Below, piece after piece: positions 1-8,695 of a stretch of 64,000 nucleotides of DNA (its first letter is position 1; every line of letters starts with the position of its first letter). Location: assembly GCF_040610475.1 (NCBI RefSeq), contig NZ_JBEXMJ010000021.1, positions 1-64,000 of the forward strand. The letters are read 5' to 3'. This stretch comes from Actinopolymorpha sp. NPDC004070. Its GTDB lineage: Bacteria; Actinomycetota; Actinomycetes; Propionibacteriales; Actinopolymorphaceae. The position numbers and the translations under genes were made by a program. The notes beneath the pieces are model-generated. The model was given only the letters and a program-made list of their open reading frames with translations, had not been told where the DNA came from and searched no databases.

Positions 1-1268
1 CGCACGGTGGCGGCGGAGATGGGTGTGCCGTCGGTGCCGAGGTAGCGGGCTGATCCGCCGCCTCCGCATTTCGGGCACCCGTCGTGCGGGTCGATATTCG
101 GTTGTGGGCTTTGGCCTGGTGTTCGGGGTGGTGGTATCCCGTCCCCGAGCGAACCTGTGTCGGGTGATGGCCGTTTCGGCTTACCTGCTTGTCCTCCTGG
201 GCCTTCGTCTTGGCCTGCTGCCTCCCGCTGTGTCGGTTCACCGGCGTGGCCGGGGTTCTTGGCCGCGCTCTTGGCGGTTCTTGTCTCGTTGGTCTTGGGG
301 GTTCCGTATTTGGGGTCGGTGCAGGGGCAGGTGCAGGGTCTGGGGCGGATGGGGGTGGCGGTGTCGTCGATGGTCCCCGCACCCGTGCCCTTCAGGAGGG
401 TGTCGAGGGGGATGGTGACCGCGATCTGGGGTGGTCTGCCGCCGCGGACGGGTGCGGTGGAGGCGGCGGCGAGCAGGCCGAGCGCTTCGGCGAACGCGTC
501 CCCGCGGCGCTGTTCGATGGGGCGTGTGTCGGGTTCTGGGCCTTTCTTGGGTTCGGCGAGGGGTTCGATGATCTTGCGGAGCAGTTCCATCTCCCACACC
601 GGCAGCGTGATCCGCACCGACTCCGACTGCGCGATCCCGTTCGGGACGTAGCGAAGGGAGCGTTTCTGTTCGGCCTTGCGGTCCTTACGCTCCAGCTCCT
701 CTCCCAGCAGCCGCTCGGCCTCTTCGGGCGCGATCCGTTCCAGCAGAGACTCGCCCAGCCTTCGCAGCTCGTCGGGGTTGTGGGTCCGGGCCGCCTCGAT
801 CAGGAACTCCTCACCCCGGTCCCGTTCATCGGCACCGACGTATCCGGGGAGTTTCTTGATCGCTTCGGCGATCACACCGGCCTGCCGGGCCGACACCACC
901 CCCGCCGCAAGAGCCTCACCGGTCAGCCGGGCCTCCTTGTCCAGGACCCGGGCCAGCCCCACGGCAGCGGATGCTTCGCTTTGTGCGTACCGCTGTGCGG
1001 TGCGCAGGTAGACCGTGGCGTTCGGCGAGCCGGTCAGCTTCCCGATGTCACAGGCTTCGCCCTGGCGGACCAGGGCCAACTCCAGTGCTTCGAAGCGGGC
1101 CTTCTTCGCCCTCGCCCTGGCGAGCACCAACCCGCACTCCTCCGCAGTCAAAGAGCCCTTCGGGACCACCCACGCCTCATCCAGGAACGGGTCCACCGAG
1201 TCGAGCGCAGCCAGGATCCGATCGGCGGCACCGCCACCGGTCCAGGCACCCCACTCACTCGAAGACAC
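1..1268 (-). CDS. DUF222 (13E12-type) protein, C-terminus beyond window edge
   Basis: An uninterrupted minus-strand frame runs from a GTG at 1268 to the first base of the window (422 codons and still open). An in-frame TAG lies four codons upstream of this GTG, so it is the first possible start. The N-terminal part reads as the helical DUF222 domain: a segment with ITLPVWEMELL, then IEQRRGDAFAEALGLLAAAS, then a low-complexity Pro/Lys-rich linker. The frame ends just after a CPKCGGGGSA zinc-knuckle-like stretch. In this family an HNH nuclease domain usually follows DUF222; it would lie outside the window and is not seen. Such proteins are abundant and repetitive in actinomycete genomes, and their cellular role is not established. 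No clear ribosome binding site precedes the start. Family call confident; function unknown. Confidence 0.85.
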   Translation of the reverse strand, partial: MSSSEWGAWTGGGAADRILAALDSVDPFLDEAWVVPKGSLTAEECGLVLARARAKKARFEALELALVRQGEACDIGKLTGSPNATVYLRTAQRYAQSEASAAVGLARVLDKEARLTGEALAAGVVSARQAGVIAEAIKKLPGYVGADERDRGEEFLIEAARTHNPDELRRLGESLLERIAPEEAERLLGEELERKDRKAEQKRSLRYVPNGIAQSESVRITLPVWEMELLRKIIEPLAEPKKGPEPDTRPIEQRRGDAFAEALGLLAAASTAPVRGGRPPQIAVTIPLDTLLKGTGAGTIDDTATPIRPRPCTCPCTDPKYGTPKTNETRTAKSAAKNPGHAGEPTQREAAGQDEGPGGQAGKPKRPSPDTGSLGDGIPPPRTPGQSPQPNIDPHDGCPKCGGGGSARYLGTDGTPISAATV

Positions 1269-1371
1269 GATCGAATGCTATCGGCCACCACCGACAACGC
1301 TTCTTCGTTCGCTCACGAGAACCCCTTACAGCCAACGTGATTCTGCGCACCGGCGCGGAGGCCCGAAGAGG

Positions 1372-2322
1372 ATGCCCGAGATCGTGTGGACCGCACCGCG
1401 AGGAGAGTGGGAGGCTGCGTTCGTGAACGTACGCGAGGCAATGGCTCGGCGCGAGCAGGAGCGGACGCGGCTGACGGACCGGTTGACCCGGCTCCTGGCC
1501 GACGACCAGCGGGTGCTCGCCGGTTGGCTGCACGGCTCCGTCGGGCGTGGCGAGGCCGACGGGCTGAGCGATCTGGACGTCACCGTCGTGGTGGCCGACG
1601 ATGCGATGGTGGCGACCACCGGAGGTCCCGGCCGGCCCACGACCTACGAGCAGGTGCGAACCTCCCCGCGTGGCCGGTTCGTGGCCGGCCTGGGACAGCC
1701 AACGCTGCTGACCGAGGCGCCGCAGAACGCGCCGGCCGGCGGTGCGTTCCTGTCGTCGTTCTTCTCCGGGGAGTACGGCCCGCACGGAATCGACGGGGAA
1801 TGGATTCCCCGGTCCACCGCGGCACAGCCGGAGAACACGCTGCTCCTGCTCGACCGGCGCGGCACGACGGCGCCGGAGTCCCCGAGCCGGTCGGAACGCG
1901 GCTCCCACGAGCTGACCCCAGGACCGGCGCCACGGTCGCCCCTGGAGACGGCGGTCGCGGAGTACTGCTCGTTCTGGGCGATGCTGATGTGGGCCGGCAA
2001 GTACGCCGCACGCGCCGATCCGGACGGCTGCGCGACCCTGCTGGCGTACGCCGTTCGGTCGCTGGACGTGGTGACCCGGTTCGCCGGTGTCACGCCGCCC
2101 ACCGCGCCCAGCGCCACCACCGGCCTCTCCGCGGCCGCGGTCGGCGAGCGGCTTCGGGCACAGGCCAGGTCACTGTGGCTGCTCGCCGACCGGATGGACG
2201 CACTCGCCCCGCGCCTGGACGAGCGTGACGTGGTTCTTCCCGAGGACGTGAGCTCGGCCGTCCGGCGGTACCTCCGTCTGGTCGAGGAGCTGGTCGGGGC
2301 GGGTGGTGGAGACGGCAGGTGA
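1372..2322 (+). CDS. Nucleotidyltransferase-domain protein
   Basis: A 316-residue cytosolic protein. The N-terminal third holds a Pol-beta-type nucleotidyltransferase signature: LHGSVGRGEADGLSDLDVTV (about residues 46-65) matches GSxxRGxADxxSDxD, giving the metal-binding aspartates. The C-terminal half is helical (SFWAMLMWAGKYAARADPDG), as in aminoglycoside adenylyltransferase/MNT-like stand-alone enzymes, but I cannot assign a substrate. The ATG at 1372 has GGAGG 10 nt upstream. A GTG at 1423 with GGGAGG 8 nt upstream is an equally good start and would remove 17 residues. It is divergent from the DUF222 gene and stands alone. No resistance-gene context is visible. Confidence 0.75.
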   Translation: MPEIVWTAPRGEWEAAFVNVREAMARREQERTRLTDRLTRLLADDQRVLAGWLHGSVGRGEADGLSDLDVTVVVADDAMVATTGGPGRPTTYEQVRTSPRGRFVAGLGQPTLLTEAPQNAPAGGAFLSSFFSGEYGPHGIDGEWIPRSTAAQPENTLLLLDRRGTTAPESPSRSERGSHELTPGPAPRSPLETAVAEYCSFWAMLMWAGKYAARADPDGCATLLAYAVRSLDVVTRFAGVTPPTAPSATTGLSAAAVGERLRAQARSLWLLADRMDALAPRLDERDVVLPEDVSSAVRRYLRLVEELVGAGGGDGR

Positions 2323-2521
2323 GACGGAGCGGGTGCTGTCCGAAGGCGGCCACCAGATCGGGACTCCCCGGAGCTGAGCACCGTTCCCCTGCGCGGGTTG
2401 AGGTTTCGCCGCCCACAGAAGCCGGAGCAACCGAAGGTTGACGTCCACCGGCCGATCGCGGTCTTTCCGTCGTACGAGGCGGGGATGGGAGGATGACCGC
2501 GATCGGCTCCACGGCGAAGGG

Positions 2522-4585
2522 ATGGCAGGAATGGCGCAGGACGACGGCCACGTGGACGTGAACTTCGGTCAGGTCCTCTACGGCGCCGACTACAACCCCG
2601 AGCAGTGGCCGGACGACGTCTGGGACGAGGACGTCCGGCTGATGCGAGAGGCACACGTCACCACGGTGAGCGTGCCGGTCTTCGGCTGGGTGTCGCTGCA
2701 GCCGGACGAGGAGACGTTCACCTTCGAGTGGCTGGACCGCGTGCTGGACAAGCTCGATGCGCAGGGAGTGCGGGCCAATCTCGCCACCGCGACCGCGTCG
2801 GTCCCGGCCTGGGTGACCCGCCGCTACCCCGACGTGCTGGTCATGGACGAGGACGGCGTCCGCCGTCGGCACGGCAACCGGCACACGTTCTGCCCGTCCT
2901 CGCCGAACTTCCGCCGGTTGTCCACTGCTCTCGTCCGCGAGATCGCCACGCGGTACGCCGACCACCCGGCCCTGCAGCTGTGGCACATCGGCAACGAGTA
3001 CGGCACGTTGTGCTACTGCGGCCTGTGCGCGGAAGCCTTCCGCGCATGGCTGCGCGAGCGGCACGGCAGTCTCGACCAGCTCAACCACAACTGGAACACC
3101 GCTTTCTGGGGGCACACCTTCACCGACTGGTCGCAGGTCGAACCCCCTGTCAGCAAGGGCGAACGCGCCGTTCAGGCGTTGCGCATCGACTGGCACCGGT
3201 TCGCCTCGGACGCTCTGCTGAACTGCCTGCGCGCCGAGGTCGCGGTGATCCGTGAGGTGACTCCGGACGTTCCGGTGACCACCAACCTGATGGGTGCGTT
3301 CTTCCCGCTCGACTACCACCGCTGGGCGCGCGAGCTCGACATCGTGTCGTGGGACAACTACCCGCGCCCGAACGACCCGCCGGAGACGGTGGCGTTCAAC
3401 CACGCGCTGATGCGCGGCCTGCGGGAGGGGCAGCCGTTCCTGTTGATGGAGCAGAGCCCGTCCCAGCAGAACTGGCAGCCCTACAACTGGATCAAGCCGC
3501 CGGGCCTGCTGCGGCTGCAGTCCTACCAGGCGGTCGCCCAGGGCGCGGACTCGGTGATGTACTTCCAGTGGCGGCGTTCCCGCGGCGGCATCGAGAAGCT
3601 GCACGGCGCCGTGGTCGAGCACCACGGCCGCTCCGACGCCCGGGTCTTCCGCGAGGTGGCCGAGATCGGCCGGGAGCTGGAGGCCCTCGGCACTCGCACG
3701 ACCGGCGGGCGGGTCGCCGCCCGGGCCGCGGTGCTGTTCGACTGGCCGACCTGGTGGAGTCTGCGGTTCTCCAGCGGCCCGAGCGTCGACCTGGACTACC
3801 TCGAGCAGTGCCGGTCGGCCTACACCGCCCTGCACCAGCTCGGCGTGCAGGCCGACGTGCTCGCACCGGACGCCGACCTCTCGGCGTACGACCTGATCGT
3901 GGCGCCGGTGCTCACCATGGTCGAGGAGCCGGTCGCCACCGCGATCGCCGACCGGGTACGCGCCGGGGCGACCTTCGTGGCCACGGCGTTCACCGGGCTG
4001 GTCGACGAGCACGAGCTCGTTCACCCCGGCGGCGCGCCCGGTCCGCTACGGGACGTTCTCGGACTGACCGTGGAGGAGACCGACGCGCTCCCGCCGGACC
4101 GGACGAACGCGGTCCGGCTCGGCGCCGATGTGGAAACGTTGCCGGCCGGCACCGAGCTACCCGCCGGGATCCTGTGCGAGCGGGTGTTCCTGGAGGGCGC
4201 GAAACCGGTCGGGGAGTACACCCGCGACTTCTACGCCGGCGAGCCCGCTCTCACCCGCAACTCCTACGGCCAGGGCCAGGCGTACTACCTGCCCACGCTG
4301 CTCACCGGCGACGGCCTGCGGCGTCTCCTCACCGCGCTGTGCACCGAGGTCGGTATCGGCTCCCCACTCGCCGGCGGCGCCCCGCCACCGGCCGGGGTGG
4401 AGGTGACCCGCCGGGTCGGTCCGTCCGGAGAGGGTGTGCTCTACCTGCTCAACCACGGCGCGACCGCCGGCAACGTGCGGTTGCGTCCGGGCGTGCACAC
4501 CGATCTGCTCACCGGGCGGACGTACGAGGGTGAGGTGCCGGTGCCACACCGTGGCGTGCTGATCCTGGCCGAGCCGACCGGCTGA
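2522..4585 (+). CDS. Beta-galactosidase, glycoside hydrolase family 42
   Basis: A 687-residue GH42 enzyme expected to hydrolyse terminal beta-galactosides (or related beta-glycosides such as alpha-L-arabinopyranosides) in the cytoplasm, since there is no signal peptide. The N-terminus has the family hallmark YGADYNPEQWP. The acid/base Glu159 lies in WHIGNEYG and the nucleophile Glu310 in LLMEQSPSQQNWQ, spaced as in characterised GH42 enzymes. Residues after about 395 form the trimerisation (flavodoxin-like) domain and a small C-terminal beta domain. Full length for the family. ATG 2522 is chosen; an ATG three codons later also has weak upstream purines. It is the first gene of a same-strand run with the dehydrogenase, aldolase and dehydratase downstream (63-nt gap), which suggests co-expression for sugar or sugar-acid use. 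Confidence 0.92.
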   Translation: MAGMAQDDGHVDVNFGQVLYGADYNPEQWPDDVWDEDVRLMREAHVTTVSVPVFGWVSLQPDEETFTFEWLDRVLDKLDAQGVRANLATATASVPAWVTRRYPDVLVMDEDGVRRRHGNRHTFCPSSPNFRRLSTALVREIATRYADHPALQLWHIGNEYGTLCYCGLCAEAFRAWLRERHGSLDQLNHNWNTAFWGHTFTDWSQVEPPVSKGERAVQALRIDWHRFASDALLNCLRAEVAVIREVTPDVPVTTNLMGAFFPLDYHRWARELDIVSWDNYPRPNDPPETVAFNHALMRGLREGQPFLLMEQSPSQQNWQPYNWIKPPGLLRLQSYQAVAQGADSVMYFQWRRSRGGIEKLHGAVVEHHGRSDARVFREVAEIGRELEALGTRTTGGRVAARAAVLFDWPTWWSLRFSSGPSVDLDYLEQCRSAYTALHQLGVQADVLAPDADLSAYDLIVAPVLTMVEEPVATAIADRVRAGATFVATAFTGLVDEHELVHPGGAPGPLRDVLGLTVEETDALPPDRTNAVRLGADVETLPAGTELPAGILCERVFLEGAKPVGEYTRDFYAGEPALTRNSYGQGQAYYLPTLLTGDGLRRLLTALCTEVGIGSPLAGGAPPPAGVEVTRRVGPSGEGVLYLLNHGATAGNVRLRPGVHTDLLTGRTYEGEVPVPHRGVLILAEPTG

Positions 4586-4648
4586 CCGCTCGGCGCGAGG
4601 CGGTCGTGCCACGGGAGGTCACGGGAGCACGAGAGAAGGGGACGGGCG

Positions 4649-5677
4649 ATGGCGTTCCGGGTCGGAATCACCCGCGACTTCCGCGCACCCGACGGGAGCA
4701 TCGGCTGGGGTGACATCGGGCTGTCGGCGCTGGAACAGGTGCCCGGCGTGGAGTGGGAGTTCCTGCCCACCGAGACCGACGGGCTCGACGAACTCCCGGC
4801 CGAGGTGGTGGCGGCGTACGACGCCCTGCTGGTCCTCACCCCGCGGGTGACCGCCGCGTCGTTGACCGGCGCAAACCGGCTGCGGATCGTGGCGCGGTTC
4901 GGTGTCGGCTACGACAACGTGGACGTGGCCGCGTGCACCGACGCAGGCGTCGTGGTCACCATCACCCCTGACGGAGTACGCCGTCCGGTGGCGGTCTCCG
5001 CGCTCACTCTCCTGCTGGCGTTGACGCATCGGGTCCGGGTAAAAGACCAACTGGTGCGCACGGGGCGCTGGGAGGACAAGCTCGACCACCTCGGGGTCGG
5101 CGTCACCGGCCGCACCCTCGGCGTCGTCGGCTGGGGCAACATCGGCCAGGAGGTGTCCCGGGTCTGCTCCCCGCTGGGCATGCGCCGACTCGCGGCCGAC
5201 CCGTACGCCGACGCGGCGGCAGCGGTTCGGGCCGGCGTCGAACTCGTCGACCTGGACGAGCTTCTGGACCACTCCGACTTCGTGATCCTCACCTGCGCCC
5301 TGACGCAGCACACGCGCGGCCTGATCGACGCCGAACGCCTGGCGAGGATGAAGCCGTCGGCGTTCCTGGTCAACGTCGCTCGCGGGCCGGTCGTCGACCA
5401 GCCGGCGTTGACGCGGGCGCTCGCGGAGCGGCGGATCGCCGGCGCCGCCCTGGACGTGTTCGACCCCGAGCCACCCTCGCCCGACGACGCGCTGCTCGCG
5501 CTGGACAACGTCCTGCTGGCTCCGCACGCGATCGCCTGGACCGACGAGCTCGCGCTCGGCAACGGCCGCAGCGCGGTGCAGGCGATCCTCGACGTGGCAG
5601 CCGGTCGCCGTCCCACCTACGTGGTCAACCCGCAGGCGTGGGCGCCGCCCGCCCCGAGCGAAGGAGCCGGCCGTTGA
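4649..5677 (+). CDS. D-2-hydroxyacid dehydrogenase family protein
   Basis: A 342-residue NAD(P)-dependent D-isomer-specific 2-hydroxyacid dehydrogenase. The Rossmann signature is LGVVGWGNIGQEV (about residues 155-167). The catalytic Arg is in NVARGPVVDQ, the Glu in DVFDPEPPSP and the catalytic His in LLAPHAIAWTD, so the Arg-Glu-His triad is intact. The ATG is preceded by GAAGGGGA. The protein resembles the phosphoglycerate/glyoxylate-reductase branch but lacks an ACT domain, so serine biosynthesis is unlikely. Its stop overlaps the start of the aldolase gene, so it is translationally coupled to it. The context suggests oxidation or reduction of a sugar-derived hydroxyacid; the actual substrate is not shown by the sequence. 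Confidence 0.88.
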   Translation: MAFRVGITRDFRAPDGSIGWGDIGLSALEQVPGVEWEFLPTETDGLDELPAEVVAAYDALLVLTPRVTAASLTGANRLRIVARFGVGYDNVDVAACTDAGVVVTITPDGVRRPVAVSALTLLLALTHRVRVKDQLVRTGRWEDKLDHLGVGVTGRTLGVVGWGNIGQEVSRVCSPLGMRRLAADPYADAAAAVRAGVELVDLDELLDHSDFVILTCALTQHTRGLIDAERLARMKPSAFLVNVARGPVVDQPALTRALAERRIAGAALDVFDPEPPSPDDALLALDNVLLAPHAIAWTDELALGNGRSAVQAILDVAAGRRPTYVVNPQAWAPPAPSEGAGR

Positions 5678-6546
5678 ACCAGTCCGAGCACACCCAGCAG
5701 CATGAGACCGGGGCGCAGTCCGAGACCGGCGTGCACCGGGCGGTCCGCGCGGGGGAACTCGTGGTGGGCACCTTCGTGTTCGAGTTCGCCACTGCGGGCA
5801 TCGGGCGGCTGGCGGCCGGCGCCGGCGCGTCGTTCGTCATCTACGACACCGAGCACACCGGGTGGACCTGGGAGACCATCGGCAGGCTGGTGGCCACGAC
5901 GCGGGGCACCGGCGCCGACAGCTACGTCCGGGTGCCCACCACCGACCGGTCGGAGATCTCCCGGGCGCTGGACGTCGGCGCCCGGGGCGTGATGGTCCCG
6001 ATGGTGGAGTCCGCCGACCAGGCGAGCACCATCGTGGCCTGGGCGAAGTACCCCCCGGTGGGGCAGCGCGGTGCGGCGTTCGGCCTGGCCCACGACGACT
6101 ACGTACGCGGTGACGGCGCCGCCTACATGCGCCGGTCCAACGCCGACAACCTCGTGTTGACACAGATCGAGACCGCCGCCGGTCTGGCGGCCGTGGAGGA
6201 GATCGCCGCCGTCGAGGGCGTGGACGTCCTGTGGGTCGGGCAGTACGACCTGACCACCAGCATGGGCATCCCGGGGGAGTTCGGTCACCCCGACTACCTG
6301 GCGGCTCTGGATCGCGTCGCCGCGGCGGCCCGCAACCACGGCAAGGTGGCGGGCTTCATGGCCGGAAGCCCTGCCGAGGCGGCGATGCTGGCCGAACGCG
6401 GCTTCTCGATGTTCGCCTACAGCGGTGACCTGTGGATCTACCAGGATGCGCTCCGGGCCGGAATCCGCGAGCTGCGAGAGACGGCGCAAGCGCGGCTTGC
6501 GGGCGGGACTCGCGACGGCGAGACAGCCACCAGGGAAGCACCGTGA
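5674..6546 (+). CDS. HpcH/HpaI-type class II aldolase
   Basis: A 290-residue member of the HpcH/HpaI aldolase/citrate-lyase family, which makes or cleaves 2-keto-3-deoxy acids with a divalent metal and pyruvate. The typical elements are present: FVIYDTEHTGWTWE near residue 50, the RGVMVPMVES strand, TQIETAAGLAAVEEIAAVEG, and VGQYDLTTSMGIPG near the C-terminal metal/pyruvate site. The start is a TTG at 5674 that overlaps the upstream stop (TTGA) with AAGGAG 7 nt before it. A GTG at 5638 in the same frame would lie inside the upstream gene and is less likely. Its stop overlaps the next start (GTGA). The tight coupling suggests that all three enzymes act on one pathway, perhaps cleaving a keto acid to pyruvate plus an aldehyde. 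Confidence 0.88.
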   Translation: MNQSEHTQQHETGAQSETGVHRAVRAGELVVGTFVFEFATAGIGRLAAGAGASFVIYDTEHTGWTWETIGRLVATTRGTGADSYVRVPTTDRSEISRALDVGARGVMVPMVESADQASTIVAWAKYPPVGQRGAAFGLAHDDYVRGDGAAYMRRSNADNLVLTQIETAAGLAAVEEIAAVEGVDVLWVGQYDLTTSMGIPGEFGHPDYLAALDRVAAAARNHGKVAGFMAGSPAEAAMLAERGFSMFAYSGDLWIYQDALRAGIRELRETAQARLAGGTRDGETATREAP

Positions 6547-7712
6547 GGATCACCGACGTCCGGGTCGCCGAGGCACCGATCGGTTCCGGCTTCTCCAACG
6601 CCGTCATCGACTTCTCCTCGATGACCGTCTCGGTGGTGGCCGTGGAAACCGACCGGGTGGTCGACGGCGAACGCGTGGTCGGCTACGGATTCAACTCCAA
6701 CGGCCGTTACGCCCAGACCGGCATCCTCACCGGGCGGTTGCTTCCGCGCCTGCGCGCGTGCCTACCCGAGCGGCTGGTCGACGCCGGCACCGGGCTGCTG
6801 GACCCAGCCGCCGCGAACGCGGTGATGCGGACGAACGAGAAGCCCGGCGGGCACGGTGACCGGGCCGTCGCGGTCGGCATCTTGGACATGGCGCTGTGGG
6901 ACGCCGCGGCGAAGGCGGCCGGTCAGCCGCTGCACCGGTTGCTGCGGAGCCGCTACGGCCTGCCCACTCCGGAGGACGATTCGGTCTGGGTCTATGCCGC
7001 CGGCGGCTACTACTACCCCGACGGCACGGTCGGCTCCCTCCGGGAGGAGATCCGGCGCTACCTCGAGCTCGGCTACCGCGACGTCAAGATCAAGATCGGC
7101 GGTGCCTCGCTCGCCGAAGACGTCGAACGTGTCGAGGCGGTGCTCGACCTGCTGCCCGACGGTTGCCGGCTGGCCGTGGACGCCAACGGGAGGTTCGACC
7201 TGCCGACGGCGCTGGCCTACGCCGAGGCGCTGTCGGCGTACGACCTGAACTGGTACGAGGAGCCGCTGGACCCCTTGGACTACCTCGGCCACGCCGTGCT
7301 CGCCGAGGCCTACCCGGGCTCGCTGGCCACCGGCGAGAACCTCTTCGCGGTGCCGGAGGTCCGCAACCTCGCCCGCCACGCCGGCCTGCGCGCCGACCGT
7401 GACGTGCTGCAGATGGACCCGTCGCTGAGCTACGGCGTACCGGAGTACGCCGCGATGCTCTCCTGTCTGGACGGTGCCGGGTGGCCGCCGACGCGCTGCG
7501 TGCCGCACGGCGGCCACCTGTACAACCTCGCCGTGGCGGCGGCCTTCGGCCTCGGCGGGTGCGAGTCGTACCCGCGGGTCTTCGAGCCGTTCGGCGGCTT
7601 CGCCGACGACGCGCCGGTTGCCGGCGGCCGGGTCCGGCCGAGCGACCGCCCGGGCGTGGGCATCGAGGGCAAGGCCGACCTGCACCGTCTGGTGCGCGAG
7701 TTGTTCGACTGA
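6543..7712 (+). CDS. tarD: D(-)-tartrate dehydratase-like enolase-superfamily enzyme
   Basis: A 389-residue mandelate-racemase-subgroup protein with a capping domain and a (beta/alpha)7-beta barrel. Counted from the GTG start at 6543, the Mg2+ ligands are Asp213 (VDANGR), Glu239 (WYEEPLD) and Glu265 (TGENLF). Lys184 (VKIKIGG) and His322 (PHGGH) are the catalytic pair. These positions coincide with the residues I recall for the characterised Bradyrhizobium D-tartrate dehydratase, and VVGYGFNSNGRY and NEKPGGHG are also shared. The expected reaction is dehydration of D-tartrate, via the enol, to oxaloacetate. The GTG start overlaps the aldolase stop by 4 nt. The symbol rests on recalled similarity, and a related aldarate could be the true substrate. 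Confidence 0.85.
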   Translation: MRITDVRVAEAPIGSGFSNAVIDFSSMTVSVVAVETDRVVDGERVVGYGFNSNGRYAQTGILTGRLLPRLRACLPERLVDAGTGLLDPAAANAVMRTNEKPGGHGDRAVAVGILDMALWDAAAKAAGQPLHRLLRSRYGLPTPEDDSVWVYAAGGYYYPDGTVGSLREEIRRYLELGYRDVKIKIGGASLAEDVERVEAVLDLLPDGCRLAVDANGRFDLPTALAYAEALSAYDLNWYEEPLDPLDYLGHAVLAEAYPGSLATGENLFAVPEVRNLARHAGLRADRDVLQMDPSLSYGVPEYAAMLSCLDGAGWPPTRCVPHGGHLYNLAVAAAFGLGGCESYPRVFEPFGGFADDAPVAGGRVRPSDRPGVGIEGKADLHRLVRELFD

Positions 7713-7721
7713 AGCCCGCGG

Positions 7722-8330
7722 TCAGCCCATGCTCTTCGCGCCGTCCAGGGACTCCCGGATGATGTCGGCGTGTCCCGCGTGCTGGGTCGTCTCGGCGACG
7801 ATGGCGAGCAGCGCCCTACGTGCGGACCACCGGGCGCCCGGCGCGAACCACGGCGCCTCCGGCAGTGGGTGCGAGGCGTCCAGGTCCGGCAGTGTCGCGA
7901 TCAGTTCGTCGGTACGACGGGCGATCTCCGCGTAGTGGTCGAGCACGCCGGCCAGCGTCTCACCGGGCTGCATCCGGAACTCCTCAGACCACTGCGCGAT
8001 GACCTCCTCGCTGTACTGCATGCTCGCCGGACCCTCGACGATGAACCGTGTCCAGTTCGCCTCCGACGAGGCCACGTGCTTGATCAGGCCGCCGAGGCAC
8101 AGCACGCTCGCGGTGGTCCGCGTGGCTGCCTGCTCGTCGGTGAGGTCGCGGGTGGTGTAGCGCAGGAAGTGCCGGGCCTGGGCCAGGGCGGCCAGCAGGT
8201 CGGCCCGCTCGCCGGTGACGGACGCGGCGGAGGCGGCGGAGGCGGCTGCCGCAGCGGCGGATACAGCGTCGGAGGCAGAGGTGGAGGCGGAGCTGGAGGC
8301 GGAGGGCTGGCTGGTGGTCGAGGCGGTCAT
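7722..8330 (-). CDS. DinB family protein
   Basis: A 202-residue protein of the DinB/DUF664 four-helix-bundle superfamily (YfiT/Bst metal-binding type). Helical segments include LLAALAQARHFLRYTTRDLT, LGGLIKHVASSEANW with the first metal-type His, and IVAETTQHAGHADIIRESLDGA with the two distal His residues, so the three-His site looks complete. The first 40 residues are a Ser/Ala-rich low-complexity stretch encoded by near-repetitive GCGGAGGCGG codons. ATG 8330 has GAAGGGA 8 nt upstream; a longer frame to 8387 lacks this support. It is convergent with the tartrate-dehydratase operon. Members include mycothiol- or bacillithiol-dependent transferases, but the substrate here is unknown. Confidence 0.85.
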   Translation of the reverse strand: MTASTTSQPSASSSASTSASDAVSAAAAAASAASAASVTGERADLLAALAQARHFLRYTTRDLTDEQAATRTTASVLCLGGLIKHVASSEANWTRFIVEGPASMQYSEEVIAQWSEEFRMQPGETLAGVLDHYAEIARRTDELIATLPDLDASHPLPEAPWFAPGARWSARRALLAIVAETTQHAGHADIIRESLDGAKSMG

Positions 8331-8695
8331 GGCGGCGATCCCTTCTTCGGTGGCGTTTGATCCCACGGTAGGAGCCCCACCGGCCACTTCCTGTCCTCAA
8401 TCAGCGCGCTCCGGAAATCAGCTTCCGAGCGGGCCAGCCGACCTGGCCGATGTCACGAGGTGTCACCGTCGCCGCTCGGCCGAGGCTGGCGCCGCGCACA
8501 GCCGAACCATTGTTTGTGCCCTGCGGTACCGATGTCCAATCCACGTTCGGCCGAATTTTTGAATTGTGATTGCCGGGCACCGTCACGGCTTTTGTGGAAC
8601 CCGCCTCGGGGCACTGCCCTGAACCCAGGGAAAGACCGCTTGACGCAGCCGGGAATTCCGCGGTGAGGGATCGCGGCGTACGTATTCTGTCCGCT
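8331..8695. other. Divergent intergenic region between DinB gene and glycosyltransferase operon
   Basis: 365 bp without a supported gene. It contains the only short A/T-rich patch nearby (about 8548-8575). No convincing -35/-10 pair, operator palindrome or terminator was identified, and no ribosome binding site is visible just before 8696. Confidence 0.5.

Noticed and set aside
189..1340. Long plus-strand frames over 23-1426
   Set aside because: They are antisense to the DUF222 frame, which gives family-like sequence; the plus frames show only low-complexity Gly/Arg-rich sequence.
2090..4024. 644-codon minus-strand frame
   Set aside because: Antisense to the GH42 gene; the plus strand carries catalytic motifs.
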